From Hymenobacter rigui (GTDB taxonomy: Bacteria; Bacteroidota; Bacteroidia; Cytophagales; Hymenobacteraceae), in the NCBI RefSeq assembly GCF_003944715.1, contig NZ_RWIT01000023.1, positions 1 to 61,827 of the forward strand: 61,827 bases of DNA. Direction: 5' to 3'. Position numbers and translations under genes: made by a program. The notes under the pieces were generated by a model. The model was given only the letters and a program-made list of their open reading frames with translations. It was not told the DNA's origin and ran no database searches. Positions 35,310-43,288 of the stretch are shown piece by piece (position 1 is the first letter of the stretch; the number at the start of each line of letters is the position of its first letter).

Positions 35310-35585
35310 ATGCCAACTGAATCACATTCATCTGAAGATGCCCGCGACGAGTCGGGGCACCTGATCCGGGAGCTACACGGCATAACGCTGGCCCAGATTC
35401 TGGAATATCTGGTAGCTGCGTACGGCTGGCCGGAGCTGGACCGCCGCATCCGCATCAATTGCTTTGCCGTGAATCCCAGCATCAAATCCAGCCTCACGTT
35501 TCTGCGCCGCACGCCCTGGGCCCGCACGAAGGTAGAGGAGCTCTACATCCAGACCCGCACGGCGGAGGTGTTGAGGCGAAAGTAG
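35310..35585 (+). CDS. VF530 family DNA-binding protein
   Basis: This 91-residue protein has the VF530 (DUF2132) signature LHGITLAQILEYLVAAYGWP, then RIRINCFAVNPSIKSSLTFL and RRTPWARTKVEELYI. VF530 has been described as a double-stranded DNA-binding protein. The ATG at 35310 was chosen because the conserved domain begins about 22 codons later and a longer frame adds only unlikely sequence. Confidence 0.88.
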   Translation: MPTESHSSEDARDESGHLIRELHGITLAQILEYLVAAYGWPELDRRIRINCFAVNPSIKSSLTFLRRTPWARTKVEELYIQTRTAEVLRRK

Positions 35586-35641
35586 TCCGGCGGCGCTTTT
35601 CATTTTTCCTGTACCCCTATTACAGCAAATAACTACATCAC

Positions 35642-35968
35642 ATGGCCGACGTGAAGGAAAAAAACGGGCCTCTAGCCTTGCTGGCCGGAGCCGCGCTGTT
35701 CGTGGTGTTTGAGGTAGTTACTTACTACGTGCTGAAGTTTGCCACCTCCGGGATGGGCATGGCCGACCAGATGCAGCCCGAAAATACGATTGTGAGCAAC
35801 TGGGTGAAGGCCGTGGTGTTTCTGCTGCTGTACTTGGCAATAGTGGTGGTGGCCGTGCTGGTGCTCAGCAACCGCCTGCCCCGGCGCTACCGGGGCCAGA
35901 TTATGGGCTGGTTTTACGTGTCGTTGGTGTTGGCCTTTGTACTGCTGTGGCCGCTGTTCAACCCCTAG
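35642..35968 (+). CDS. Small membrane protein
   Basis: This is a 108-residue protein with three predicted helices (about residues 10-32, 55-78 and 86-106). Features are GPLALLAGAALFVVFEVVTY and VFLLLYLAIVVVAVLVLSN, with a basic loop RLPRRYRG between helices two and three. No family is recognised. It lies upstream of a minus-strand terminator shared with the Hsp20 gene. Confidence 0.7.
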   Translation: MADVKEKNGPLALLAGAALFVVFEVVTYYVLKFATSGMGMADQMQPENTIVSNWVKAVVFLLLYLAIVVVAVLVLSNRLPRRYRGQIMGWFYVSLVLAFVLLWPLFNP

Positions 35969-35974
35969 CGGCCA

Positions 35975-36003
35975 TAAAAAAGCCACTGCGGCTGGCAGTG
36001 GCT
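35975..36003 (-). terminator. Terminator of the Hsp20 gene
   Basis: The stem agccactgc/gcagtggct (35981-36003) is followed on the minus strand by six T (35975-35980), immediately downstream of the Hsp20 stop. Confidence 0.8.
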
Positions 36004-36054
36004 GGTGAAACCATGGGCCGGTCGGTCCCGGCGTTATAGGCAGCTACACAAAGG

Positions 36055-36435
36055 TTAGCGCTGCTTGATGTTGATTTCGCGTGGCTCGGCGTTCGACTGA
36101 TACGGAATGCGCACCTGCAGCTCGTGGCCCTCAAATACCGCATCAATGCGGGTGAGGTCGAGGCCGGCGGGTAGCTGCAGCACCCGGCTGAACAGCGGGG
36201 CGGCCAACTCGTCCTCGGGCGTGTGCCGGAACTCGGCGTACACCGTCAGGACGTTCTCATTCAGTACCACGTGGAATTTCTCAGAGCTAACGGATGGAGC
36301 GGCAATTCGCACAACTACACCCTTTTCACGCTTGTCGATCCGCATAGCCGCCTGCGCAACCCCACCGCCAATGGTGTTCATCAGGTCGAGGTGAGGCATG
36401 AGGCTACGGATGAAATCCTTGCTGATTAAGTTCAT
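36055..36435 (-). CDS. Hsp20 / small heat-shock protein
   Basis: This is a 126-residue alpha-crystallin-domain protein. The core runs from about residue 33 to 118 (MRIDKREKGVVVRIAAPSV; LQLPAGLDLTRIDAVFEGHE), ending in the RIPY-type tail where the I-x-I motif would be. It holds unfolded proteins for refolding. The ATG at 36435 gives the normal short N-terminal arm; an upstream start would add 43 residues without the family pattern. Confidence 0.82.
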   Translation of the reverse strand: MNLISKDFIRSLMPHLDLMNTIGGGVAQAAMRIDKREKGVVVRIAAPSVSSEKFHVVLNENVLTVYAEFRHTPEDELAAPLFSRVLQLPAGLDLTRIDAVFEGHELQVRIPYQSNAEPREINIKQR

Positions 36436-36605
36436 GAGGAGGTTCCTTTCTATTGTACCGGGAGTATTTCCAAATCCCGTACCAATCTGGAAAGTATCCG
36501 ACAGAGCTTGTGTAACCGCCAAAAAGTCCGCTTTATGCGCTTTTAGCTTATTCAAGCATGGCAATATGGCCGGACGGTTGCTCGCGAAACAAGCCTGCCC
36601 ACGCC

Positions 36606-37676
36606 TCAGTCGTAGCGCAAATGCCGCTTCATCCGGTCGAGCGGCCCTTCGATAAAGTGCCAGGAAGCGGCGCTAAGGCCAATAAGCAAGGGGGTGAGGA
36701 CCAGCAAAGTCGGTAGCGGCCCCAGCAGAATAGTGCGCCATTCGGAGCCGGCCGGCCAGAGCGTGTACACGGCCCGTTGCCAGAATACCGGCAGCAGCAA
36801 ATGATACAGATACACCCCGAAGCTGCGCTGTCCCATCCAGACCAGCGCCGGGTGCAGCAGGCTACTGCGGCGGGCGGCCGCCGGGTTGCGCAACAGCCAG
36901 GCTAGGGTAAGAAATGCCGCCACGGCCCCCACCGCCGGGAACAGCACAAGCCAGATATTGCCGCCCTGTACGGGGTGCAGCCAGGCCCACAGCGTCCACC
37001 ACCCCCCCCAGGCCAGCAGCACATACCGGCCCCGTGCCCACTGCTTCAGCGCCGCCGAGTTTTCCAGTAGCCGCAACAGAGTGCCGGCGGCAAATAAATC
37101 CAGGGATGCGGGCAGCAGCAGCAGCACAAAGCCCGGCGTGACCAGCAGACTCCAACCCACGCGGAAGAGCAATCCGCAGGCTCCTATCAATACCAGCCAC
37201 CGCACCCGTCGGCCAACCACAGCCAGCAGTGCCGGCCATAGCAGATAAAACTGCTCGTCCACGGCCAGCGTCCAGAGGTGGCCACAACCCTCGCCCCAGC
37301 GCTGCAGGTGGTAGAACAGCTGATTGGCCGCCGGCAGCAGAAACCACAAGGGGTACTCGCGGACGGTAGTTAGGGGCAACAGCGCACTCAGGGCCAGGGC
37401 GCAGTAATAAGGCGGAATAATGCGCAGCAGCCGCCGCAGGTAAAATGTGCCCAGCCGGCGGCGCCAGGGGCCTGGAGCACCGGGGTAGACCTGCTGCTTC
37501 CACACGATGCCCGAAATCAGGTAGCCACTCAGCACGAAAAATACCAGCCGGCCCATTTCGCCCATCATGATAGGCGGCGCGGCCCAGTGCTGGACCACTA
37601 CCAGCCACACGGCAATAGCGCGCACTCCGTTCAGCTCGGGACGGTAAGCGAGGGGTGCGCCGGGAGGCGTGGTCAT
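36606..37676 (-). CDS. Acyltransferase family 3 membrane protein
   Basis: This is a 356-residue membrane protein with about ten helices. The family opening YRPELNGVRAIAVWLVVVQH contains the conserved Arg and the proposed catalytic His. FFVLSGYLISGIVWK and LWTLAVDEQFYLLWPALLAV are further landmarks. Such proteins add acetyl or other acyl groups to cell-surface polysaccharides, and the acceptor here is unknown. The ATG at 37676 fits the family start better than the upstream one. Confidence 0.92.
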   Translation of the reverse strand: MTTPPGAPLAYRPELNGVRAIAVWLVVVQHWAAPPIMMGEMGRLVFFVLSGYLISGIVWKQQVYPGAPGPWRRRLGTFYLRRLLRIIPPYYCALALSALLPLTTVREYPLWFLLPAANQLFYHLQRWGEGCGHLWTLAVDEQFYLLWPALLAVVGRRVRWLVLIGACGLLFRVGWSLLVTPGFVLLLLPASLDLFAAGTLLRLLENSAALKQWARGRYVLLAWGGWWTLWAWLHPVQGGNIWLVLFPAVGAVAAFLTLAWLLRNPAAARRSSLLHPALVWMGQRSFGVYLYHLLLPVFWQRAVYTLWPAGSEWRTILLGPLPTLLVLTPLLIGLSAASWHFIEGPLDRMKRHLRYD

Positions 37677-37755
37677 AAGCAGGAATCGGGATGAGATACG
37701 CTGCAAATTACCACCCTGGCGCCGCTAGAGTTGCAACAGATTGGCCACAGCGACG

Positions 37756-38124
37756 CTAGGGTGCAACAGGCAGCTGAAAATGTGGATTCTGGATGATGCC
37801 GAACAGATTCCCGAACGGGTCCTGTACCGTGCCCAGCCGGATGCCGCCACCCACATCGTGCACGGGCTCGTGGGGGTGGGCACCGAGCTCTACCAGGCGC
37901 GCAAAGGCACTGTCGGCATCCGAAACACCCCAGTATGTTACGGGGCCGCACTGTCCGGCTACGGGGCCGTCGGGGTCAAGCCCCAACTCATAGCCGCCCA
38001 CGTTGAAACCCACGTAAAAAGGCTCGTCGAAATAGGGCGCTTGCTCCAGTACCTGGCTGTACCAGGCTTTGGCTTTCGCCAGGTTGCCCACGGGATATAC
38101 AATGGTGCGCAGTCCTTGCAGCAT
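37756..38124 (-). CDS. VOC family (glyoxalase-like) protein
   Basis: This is a 122-residue protein of the vicinal-oxygen-chelate fold. Motifs are IVYPVGNLAKAKAWYSQVLE, VGFNVGGYELGLDPDG and the C-terminal VQDPFGNLFGIIQNPHF, where a metal ligand Glu would usually sit. The family includes glyoxalases, fosfomycin-resistance enzymes and dioxygenases. No specific reaction can be assigned. Confidence 0.88.
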   Translation of the reverse strand: MLQGLRTIVYPVGNLAKAKAWYSQVLEQAPYFDEPFYVGFNVGGYELGLDPDGPVAGQCGPVTYWGVSDADSAFARLVELGAHPHEPVHDVGGGIRLGTVQDPFGNLFGIIQNPHFQLPVAP

Positions 38125-38210
38125 AAGGGTAACGGGTAAGTGAGCAGAGCATTATCAGCAAAGCAAAACTGCCATATTTTCTTCCAATTACAACCTATCG
38201 TCAGCTAGCC

Positions 38211-38969
38211 ATGCCCACCACCAGCCTCACCAAACTGCCAACCCGCGCTCCGGCCGACTACCACAAAACCACTACCCTGCGGGAGCTGAAAAAGCTGCGT
38301 CAGGAGCTCATAGGCCTGCAGGACCGCCTCTATGCTGAAAACCGCCACAGCGTGCTGGTCGTTCTGCAGGGCATGGATGCCAGCGGCAAAGACGGCCTGA
38401 TTCGCCGGGTTTTTAGTGGTATCAATCCGCAGGGCGTGCGGGTGCAGGCCTTCAAGGAACCGACGAAAGAGGAGCTGGCCCACGACTTTCTCTGGCGCAT
38501 TCATCAACAGACGCCCGCCCGGGGCATGATACAGGTATTTAACCGCTCCCACTACGAGGATGTGCTGATTACGCGGGTAGAAGGGCTGATAACCACGGAA
38601 GAAGCCCGGCGCCGCTTCACGGCCATTAATGCCTTCGAGAAACTACTGCAGCAGGCCGGCACCACGGTGCTGAAGTTTTACCTGCATGTATCCGAAAAAG
38701 AACAGCAGGAGCGCCTGCAGGAACGCCTCACCGACCCCACCAAACAGTGGAAATACGAGGCCGCCGACAAGCAGAAGGCAAACCAGTGGCCGCAGTACCA
38801 GGTAGTGTACGAAGATGTGTTTCAGCACTGCAGCCCCACTACCTGCCCCTGGCATATCGTGCCCGCCGACCAGAACTGGTATAAGGCCTACGTGGTGGCC
38901 CTTGCCCTGCGCGACGCGCTGGTAAAGCTCAATCCGCAGTACCCGGAAAACCCCAAAACAGGTTCTTAG
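38211..38969 (+). CDS. ppk2: Polyphosphate kinase 2 family protein
   Basis: This 252-residue P-loop kinase uses polyphosphate to phosphorylate nucleotides. Walker A is VVLQGMDASGKDGLIRRVFS (about residues 45-64), and the Walker B/lid region is QVFNRSHYEDVLITRV. Family residues EPTKEELAHDFLWRIH and DQNWYKAYVVALAL are present. Single-domain length (about 250-300) suggests a class I or III enzyme, but the preferred nucleotide cannot be read from sequence. Confidence 0.92.
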   Translation: MPTTSLTKLPTRAPADYHKTTTLRELKKLRQELIGLQDRLYAENRHSVLVVLQGMDASGKDGLIRRVFSGINPQGVRVQAFKEPTKEELAHDFLWRIHQQTPARGMIQVFNRSHYEDVLITRVEGLITTEEARRRFTAINAFEKLLQQAGTTVLKFYLHVSEKEQQERLQERLTDPTKQWKYEAADKQKANQWPQYQVVYEDVFQHCSPTTCPWHIVPADQNWYKAYVVALALRDALVKLNPQYPENPKTGS

Positions 38970-39010
38970 TGCCTGCCAGGCAGTAGTTGATAATGAGAAA
39001 CGGATAAAAG

Positions 39011-39043
39011 AACAGGCTCCACCGTAACCCGATGGAGCCTGTT
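39011..39043. terminator. Terminator between ppk2 and the acetyltransferase gene
   Basis: Stem aacaggctcca (39011-39021) pairs with tggagcctgtt (39033-39043) between two convergent genes. Confidence 0.75.
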
Positions 39044-39073
39044 GCATACAGTCTAAGCTTTAAGCTCTAAGCT

Positions 39074-39640
39074 CTAAGCTTTTGGCGGTGTTTTATCGGC
39101 TTCCGTCAGGTCGCGGCCGTAAAGTTGGCGGCCCTCAGCGTCCAGCGCATCCGAAATGCGTTTAAAGCCGTTGGCTTCCAGCGTACGGCGGGCGGCATCA
39201 TTAGCAGGAGGGGTGCGGGCAGTGAGGTAACGTACCATTCCTGTATCGGCCGCGTGGCGGACCAAGCCGGCTACCAGCTCCTTGCCTATGCCGCGGCCCT
39301 GCCAATCATCGGCCACCGAAAATCCGATTTCGGCCGTGGCATCAATAGGCGGACCGTGGAAGCCGCCGGCTCCGACTATTGTGTTCTTCGGAGCCTCCGT
39401 TCCAGCCCGCAGAATGGCGTACCAGCCGTACCAGCCCGCGGCGTCGCGGCCCCCGGCTGTGAGTTGGTCCAGAAAAAACTGTTGAGCGTCCCTGTCATAT
39501 TCGCCGGGGGGCCAGTGGGCGGGTAGCTCCGCTCCCAACAGGATGGGGAAGTAGTGGGGTTTCGAAATTTCGGCCGTAAGCAGGGCGCGGCTGGCGGCTA
39601 TCAGGGTGAGGCGGGGAGTGTAGGCAATCAGCGGAATCAT
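39074..39640 (-). CDS. GNAT family N-acetyltransferase
   Basis: This 188-residue acetyltransferase has the acetyl-CoA-binding motif FSVADDWQGRGIGKELVAGL (about residues 122-141), followed by the ANGFKRISD element. Its N-terminal part matches GNATs that modify small molecules or the ends of proteins, but the substrate is unknown. The ATG at 39640 was used rather than a TTG two codons upstream. Confidence 0.88.
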   Translation of the reverse strand: MIPLIAYTPRLTLIAASRALLTAEISKPHYFPILLGAELPAHWPPGEYDRDAQQFFLDQLTAGGRDAAGWYGWYAILRAGTEAPKNTIVGAGGFHGPPIDATAEIGFSVADDWQGRGIGKELVAGLVRHAADTGMVRYLTARTPPANDAARRTLEANGFKRISDALDAEGRQLYGRDLTEADKTPPKA

Positions 39641-39726
39641 ACGCAACTATACGAAGTCGGCCGCATTTCTGTCGAAAGCCGGATGTGCTGTATATATATG
39701 ATTAATCGAATACTGAGCGCAGCAGC

Positions 39727-39734
39727 TACCTTTG
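39727..39734 (+). promoter_or_regulatory. -7 element before the first paralogue gene
   Basis: TACCTTTG is an exact consensus match, 33 bases before the start of the gene at 39767. Confidence 0.55.
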
Positions 39735-39766
39735 TGCCTTTCTCCCGCCTTAGTTGAATAGTGCCA

Positions 39767-40177
39767 ATGCCGTTGCCCACCCCTGATTACCTGAACGCAC
39801 TATACCGCCCTGACCTGAACGTACTGGTGGTGCGGTGGATGCGGCTGGTAACGCTGGCCGAAATGCAGCAGGGGTACCTGTATCTGCTGGAGGTAGCTGC
39901 GCAGCACCAGTGCCGCTTTTGGCTGCTGGATGCCCGCCGCCGCTTCAACACCGACCGGGAAGGGGCCGCCTGGATGGTAACGACGTTTCTGCCTACGCTG
40001 GCAGCCCGGCTGGGGGGGCGCACCTATCTGGCATATTTGCTGATGCCTGTAATTATGCGGGACGCGGAAGCCGATGCCGCTTTTCCGCCAGCCCACTTTT
40101 TCGAAGACAAGCCATTTATGAGTGAACGGTTTGTAGATGAGCAGCAAGCAATGGCTTGGCTGCAGGCGGCGCAATAG
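39767..40177 (+). CDS. Unnamed ~140-residue family, member 1 (STAS-like)
   Basis: This is a 136-residue cytosolic protein, one of three related genes in the window (also 43289-43717 and 50936-51352). Shared landmarks are YRPDLNVLVVRW near the start, then RFWLLDARRRF near residue 66, a GRTYLAYLLMP strand and a C-terminal RFVDEQQAMAWLQ. The alternating strand-helix layout and length resemble the SpoIIAA/STAS fold used in partner-switching signalling, but this is a structural guess. The ATG at 39767 is preferred to a GTG two codons earlier. No conserved partner gene is next to it. Confidence 0.75.
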   Translation: MPLPTPDYLNALYRPDLNVLVVRWMRLVTLAEMQQGYLYLLEVAAQHQCRFWLLDARRRFNTDREGAAWMVTTFLPTLAARLGGRTYLAYLLMPVIMRDAEADAAFPPAHFFEDKPFMSERFVDEQQAMAWLQAAQ

Positions 40178-40216
40178 CCTGTTTGCCTGCCGGTGATGAG
40201 TTGAGTTGCGTAGAAC

Positions 40217-40321
40217 GCAACGGCTCCGGCTTTGCGCACAGACCCGGCCTGCCAACGGCACCCATAACCATCAACGGGTGCCCGGTACAAGCCAGACCGT
40301 GCGCAAAACCGGAGCCGTTGC
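40217..40321. repeat. Palindromic repeat, 23-bp arms
   Basis: Arms 40217-40239 and 40299-40321 are reverse complements with one mismatch (gcaacggctccggcttt side). A 59-base loop separates them. It lies between two convergent genes. Confidence 0.8.
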
Positions 40322-40340
40322 GCGGGTATGCGCCGTGATA

Positions 40341-40595
40341 CTAGTCGATTATAAGGTTGCTCAGGTGCAGATCCACGCAGTCCAGTACATCCTGTACGGT
40401 ACGCATCTGCTCCATTTCTGCATCCTTAATTTCGATGTGGAAGCGGTGTTCCAGATTAATGGCCAGTTCAACCAAGTCAATGGAATCGAGGCCGATATCT
40501 TCCTGCAGACGGGAAGTAGCGGTAAGCGAAAGGGCCGGGTTACGACGCTTGCGGCGGAGCATACGCTCTACCTGATGACGAATGAGCTGTTCCAT
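40341..40595 (-). CDS. Acyl carrier protein
   Basis: This is an 84-residue carrier protein with the phosphopantetheine-attachment Ser in EDIGLDSIDLVELAINLEHR (Ser at about residue 38). It is more basic at the N-terminus (RMLRRKRRNPALS) than the housekeeping AcpP. No fatty acid or polyketide genes are adjacent. It may serve a specialised lipid or flexirubin-like pathway elsewhere, or act alone. Confidence 0.9.
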   Translation of the reverse strand: MEQLIRHQVERMLRRKRRNPALSLTATSRLQEDIGLDSIDLVELAINLEHRFHIEIKDAEMEQMRTVQDVLDCVDLHLSNLIID

Positions 40596-40655
40596 AAGAA
40601 ACGGTGCGGCAGCAAAAACAAGGGAAAAAGCAGACGAAGAGCCTCCGTAAGGAAA

Positions 40656-41234
40656 CTACTCAACGCTGGTAAGGAGCAATGTGGTATCTGCGGGAAGCGG
40701 CTGAGTGAGCGTAGCCACCGGAGTATGCGTCGATAGAGCATCGCCGGGGGCGGCCGTCGGGCGGGTAATAATGCCGTCGGCAGGAGCGGTTACGTACACG
40801 AAGCTGAACATCGGAACGCAGTGCGCCAGCTGCCGGCGTGTGTCGGCCAGTTGCTGGCGGGCCGCCAGCAACTGCGCCGCCGGGGTACGGCCTTCCAGCG
40901 CGCTCAGCGCCTGCTGCTGGCGTTGCAGCCGGGCCTGCAGCTGTTGCTGCTGCACACTGGGCAGACGTTCCAGCACCTTCAGCAGCACCTGGCCCTGCCG
41001 GACGTGCTGGCCTTCGTGGAAGTACACCTCGTGTACACGGCCCACTTTGCCGGCCGTAATTAATTGCCCGGATAGTGAGTCGGTGTTGATGGGCCGATGG
41101 GCAACTGCCAGAAAGCGGGTGGTTTCGGCTGGTACTATTTCAGCCTGGGTGTCGGTGGGCGTGAGCCACAGCGGGAAGACGGAGCTGCCCGCTGCAACAA
41201 AGAAAATCAGCCCCATGCCAACTATCTTTTTCAT
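40656..41234 (-). CDS. Short HlyD-like adaptor (biotin-lipoyl-type) protein
   Basis: This is a 192-residue protein with one N-terminal membrane helix (IVGMGLIFFVAAGSSVFPLW). A lipoyl-type barrel half (GKVGRVHEVYFHEGQHVRQG) is followed by a helical hairpin (LPSVQQQQLQARLQRQQQAL) and the second barrel half (VTAPADGIITRPTAAPGDAL). This is the core of a membrane-fusion protein but lacks the outer beta domains of full adaptors (usually 350-400 residues). No pump or outer-membrane channel is next to it. An operator-like palindrome at 41348-41364 lies in its upstream region. Start: ATG at 41234. Confidence 0.75.
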   Translation of the reverse strand: MKKIVGMGLIFFVAAGSSVFPLWLTPTDTQAEIVPAETTRFLAVAHRPINTDSLSGQLITAGKVGRVHEVYFHEGQHVRQGQVLLKVLERLPSVQQQQLQARLQRQQQALSALEGRTPAAQLLAARQQLADTRRQLAHCVPMFSFVYVTAPADGIITRPTAAPGDALSTHTPVATLTQPLPADTTLLLTSVE

Positions 41235-41347
41235 GGAATACATGCCGGGTTGTCCGGCTGAGGCCATTTGCCGCGGAAAGCTGCAAACGACCGGGAAAAA
41301 CCCGCAACCTGCCGAAACAAGCCGCGGAAGTGCGTGAAAAACAGATA

Positions 41348-41364
41348 GTAACCGATTTGGTTAC
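41348..41364. promoter_or_regulatory. Predicted Rrf2 operator upstream of the adaptor gene
   Basis: The 17-base palindrome GTAACCGATTTGGTTAC lies between the rrf2 stop and the adaptor start (114 bases upstream of it). It matches the operator in front of rrf2 at 14 of 17 positions, with the same GTAAC-7-GTTAC spacing. Confidence 0.6.
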
Positions 41365-41387
41365 ATTTCCTGAGAAATAAAAAATGC

Positions 41388-41837
41388 TCAGCCCGAAGCG
41401 CCGGGGCAGCCCTGCGGCAAATGCTTGCCCAGTTCCTGCTTTACCTGCGCCACCGACACGGCCGCCAGGGCGGTCCGCATGGCTTCAATGGCGGGCCCGA
41501 ACAGGCCTTCCAGGGTTTCCTGCATTACCCGGCCCAGGTCGCAGTGGGTGTTGGGGTTGGTGCTGTTCACCTGAAACAGGTCGGGCTCGGTTTCCTGCAC
41601 GGCCCGGAACACATCCAGCAACGAAATATCCGTGGCTGGGCGGGCCAGTACCGTGCCGCCGCCGGCGCCCCGCTGGCTTTGCACCAAGCCGGCCTCGCGG
41701 AGCGTGCTCACCAGCCGCCGTACCACCACCGGGTGCGTGCCGGCACTGCTGGCCAGCACCTCCGAGGAAACCGGTTGGCCCTCGGCGTGCGCCAGATACG
41801 CCAGAATATGCGTTGCCACGGCGAAACGGGTGTTCAT
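41388..41837 (-). CDS. Rrf2 family transcriptional regulator
   Basis: This is a 149-residue winged-helix regulator. The N-terminal helix-turn-helix is FAVATHILAYLAHAEGQPVS...SEVLASSAGTHPVVVRRLV, and the wing follows at GLVQSQRGAGGGTVLARPA. Only one Cys (NTHCDLG, about residue 99) is found where iron-sulfur Rrf2 proteins have three, so it is closer to the YwnA type than to IscR. Its own promoter carries a palindromic operator, so it is probably self-repressed. Confidence 0.9.
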   Translation of the reverse strand: MNTRFAVATHILAYLAHAEGQPVSSEVLASSAGTHPVVVRRLVSTLREAGLVQSQRGAGGGTVLARPATDISLLDVFRAVQETEPDLFQVNSTNPNTHCDLGRVMQETLEGLFGPAIEAMRTALAAVSVAQVKQELGKHLPQGCPGASG

Positions 41838-41847
41838 ACTGGAATAC

Positions 41848-41894
41848 GTAACAAATTCGGTTACAAATATACGACACTAATTGATTGGACACAA
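41848..41894 (-). promoter_or_regulatory. rrf2 promoter with overlapping operator
   Basis: On the minus strand a -33 TTG (41892-41894) is followed after 20 bases by the exact -7 element TATATTTG (41864-41871). Directly downstream, overlapping the start site, lies the palindrome GTAACAAATTCGGTTAC (41848-41864 on the plus strand). A second palindrome, aattgatt/aatcaatt (41879-41900), covers the -33 side. The layout suits autorepression. Confidence 0.7.
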
Positions 41895-42150
41895 TCAATT
41901 GTTGAAAAATTGCGGGTCGGGGTGCTGCCATACGTTACCAGAGCTGGAAAAAGCAGCTCCGCACTGGCAGACGCAGTCGGGTCCCTAACTACTTTAAGCT
42001 CAGTCGATATTTTCAGTGAATGACAGCGGGGCGAGGAGCACGCCTGCGAACCGATATCGGTTGGCCGGCCTCGGTCCGAAACTTTCACGTCAGCTCCGGG
42101 TATGCATACGCACCCGGCAACTGACATCCGGTAACTCGCACCTCAACCCT

Positions 42151-43221
42151 ATGGCTCAACTATTCACGCCGCTTACCCAGCGCGGTATCACGCTCAAAAA
42201 CCGCCTTATCATCTCGCCGATGTGCCAGTACAGCGCCCAGGACGGGTTCAGCAACGATTGGCACTTGGTGCACCTCGGCTCCCGGGCCGTGGGCGGGGCC
42301 GGCCTGATTCTGCTGGAAGCCACGGCCGTGGTACCCGAGGGCCGCATCACCCCCGACGATCTGGGCATCTGGCACGATGACCACCTGCCCGGCCTGGCCC
42401 GCATTGCCGCGTTTCTCAAAAGCCAGGGCTGCGTGCCAGGTATTCAGCTAGCCCACGCCGGCCGCAAAGCCAGCCACGCCAGCCCCTGGAAAGGCGGGCA
42501 ACAGCTTGGTCCTGAGGCTGGGGGCTGGCTTACGGTAGCTCCGTCGGCTGTGGCTTTTACGTCCGGGGAAACGGCCCCCGCCGCCCTGGACGCTGCCGGT
42601 ATTGAACAAGTAATTGACGCCTTCCGCCTGGGGGGCCGACGGGCGGTGGAGGTTGGCTTTGAGGTACTGGAGATTCATGCCGCCCACGGCTACCTGCTGC
42701 ACCAGTTTCTATCACCGCTCAGCAACCAGCGCACCGATGCCTACGGTGGGTCCTTTGAAAACCGCATCCGGCTGCTGCTGGAAGTAGTGGCCGCCACCCG
42801 CGCCGAAATGCCGGAAAATCTGCCTCTGTGGGTGCGCGTATCGGCCACCGACTGGACCGCGGGCGGCTGGACGGCTGAGGATACCGTGCAGCTGGCGGCC
42901 ATTCTGAAAGATAACGGCGTGGACCTGCTCGACTGCTCTACCGGCGGCAACGTGCCCCAGGCCGATATTCCGGTGGGCCCCGGCTACCAAGTACCCTTTG
43001 CCGAGCAGGTGCGCCGCGAAACCGGCCTGCCCACCGGCGCCGTGGGCTTGATTACCGAAGCCCAACAGGCCGAGGACATCCTTGCCCAGGGCCAGGCCGA
43101 CGTGGTGCTGCTGGCCCGGGAATCGTTGCGCGATGCCTATTTCCCGCTGCACGCGGCCCACGAGCTGGGGGCCGAGGTGGCTTGGCCGCCCCAGTACGAG
43201 CGGGCCAAACCGCGCCACTAA
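42151..43221 (+). CDS. NADH:flavin oxidoreductase, old yellow enzyme family (YqjM-like)
   Basis: This 356-residue FMN enzyme reduces activated C=C bonds with NAD(P)H. Motifs are LKNRLIISPMCQYSAQDGFS (about residues 16-35, with the Cys of the YqjM class), QLAHAGRKASHASPW (His pair for substrate binding), HAAHGYLLHQFLSPLSNQRT and DAYGGSFENRIRLLLEVV. Length is typical of the thermophilic-like group. The ATG at 42151 begins the conserved part; the longer frame adds 45 weak residues. It is divergent from rrf2, whose operator lies about 250 bases upstream. Confidence 0.94.
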   Translation: MAQLFTPLTQRGITLKNRLIISPMCQYSAQDGFSNDWHLVHLGSRAVGGAGLILLEATAVVPEGRITPDDLGIWHDDHLPGLARIAAFLKSQGCVPGIQLAHAGRKASHASPWKGGQQLGPEAGGWLTVAPSAVAFTSGETAPAALDAAGIEQVIDAFRLGGRRAVEVGFEVLEIHAAHGYLLHQFLSPLSNQRTDAYGGSFENRIRLLLEVVAATRAEMPENLPLWVRVSATDWTAGGWTAEDTVQLAAILKDNGVDLLDCSTGGNVPQADIPVGPGYQVPFAEQVRRETGLPTGAVGLITEAQQAEDILAQGQADVVLLARESLRDAYFPLHAAHELGAEVAWPPQYERAKPRH

Positions 43222-43276
43222 GCTCAACCAGACTGAACCCCGGGCCCGGGTGCCGCGTTACAAAACCAGACGCGCG

Positions 43277-43284
43277 TACTTTTG
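43277..43284 (+). promoter_or_regulatory. -7 element directly before the second paralogue gene
   Basis: TACTTTTG is an exact match to the consensus and ends only four bases before the ATG of the gene at 43289, which predicts a leaderless transcript. Confidence 0.6.
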
Positions 43285-43288
43285 CCAG

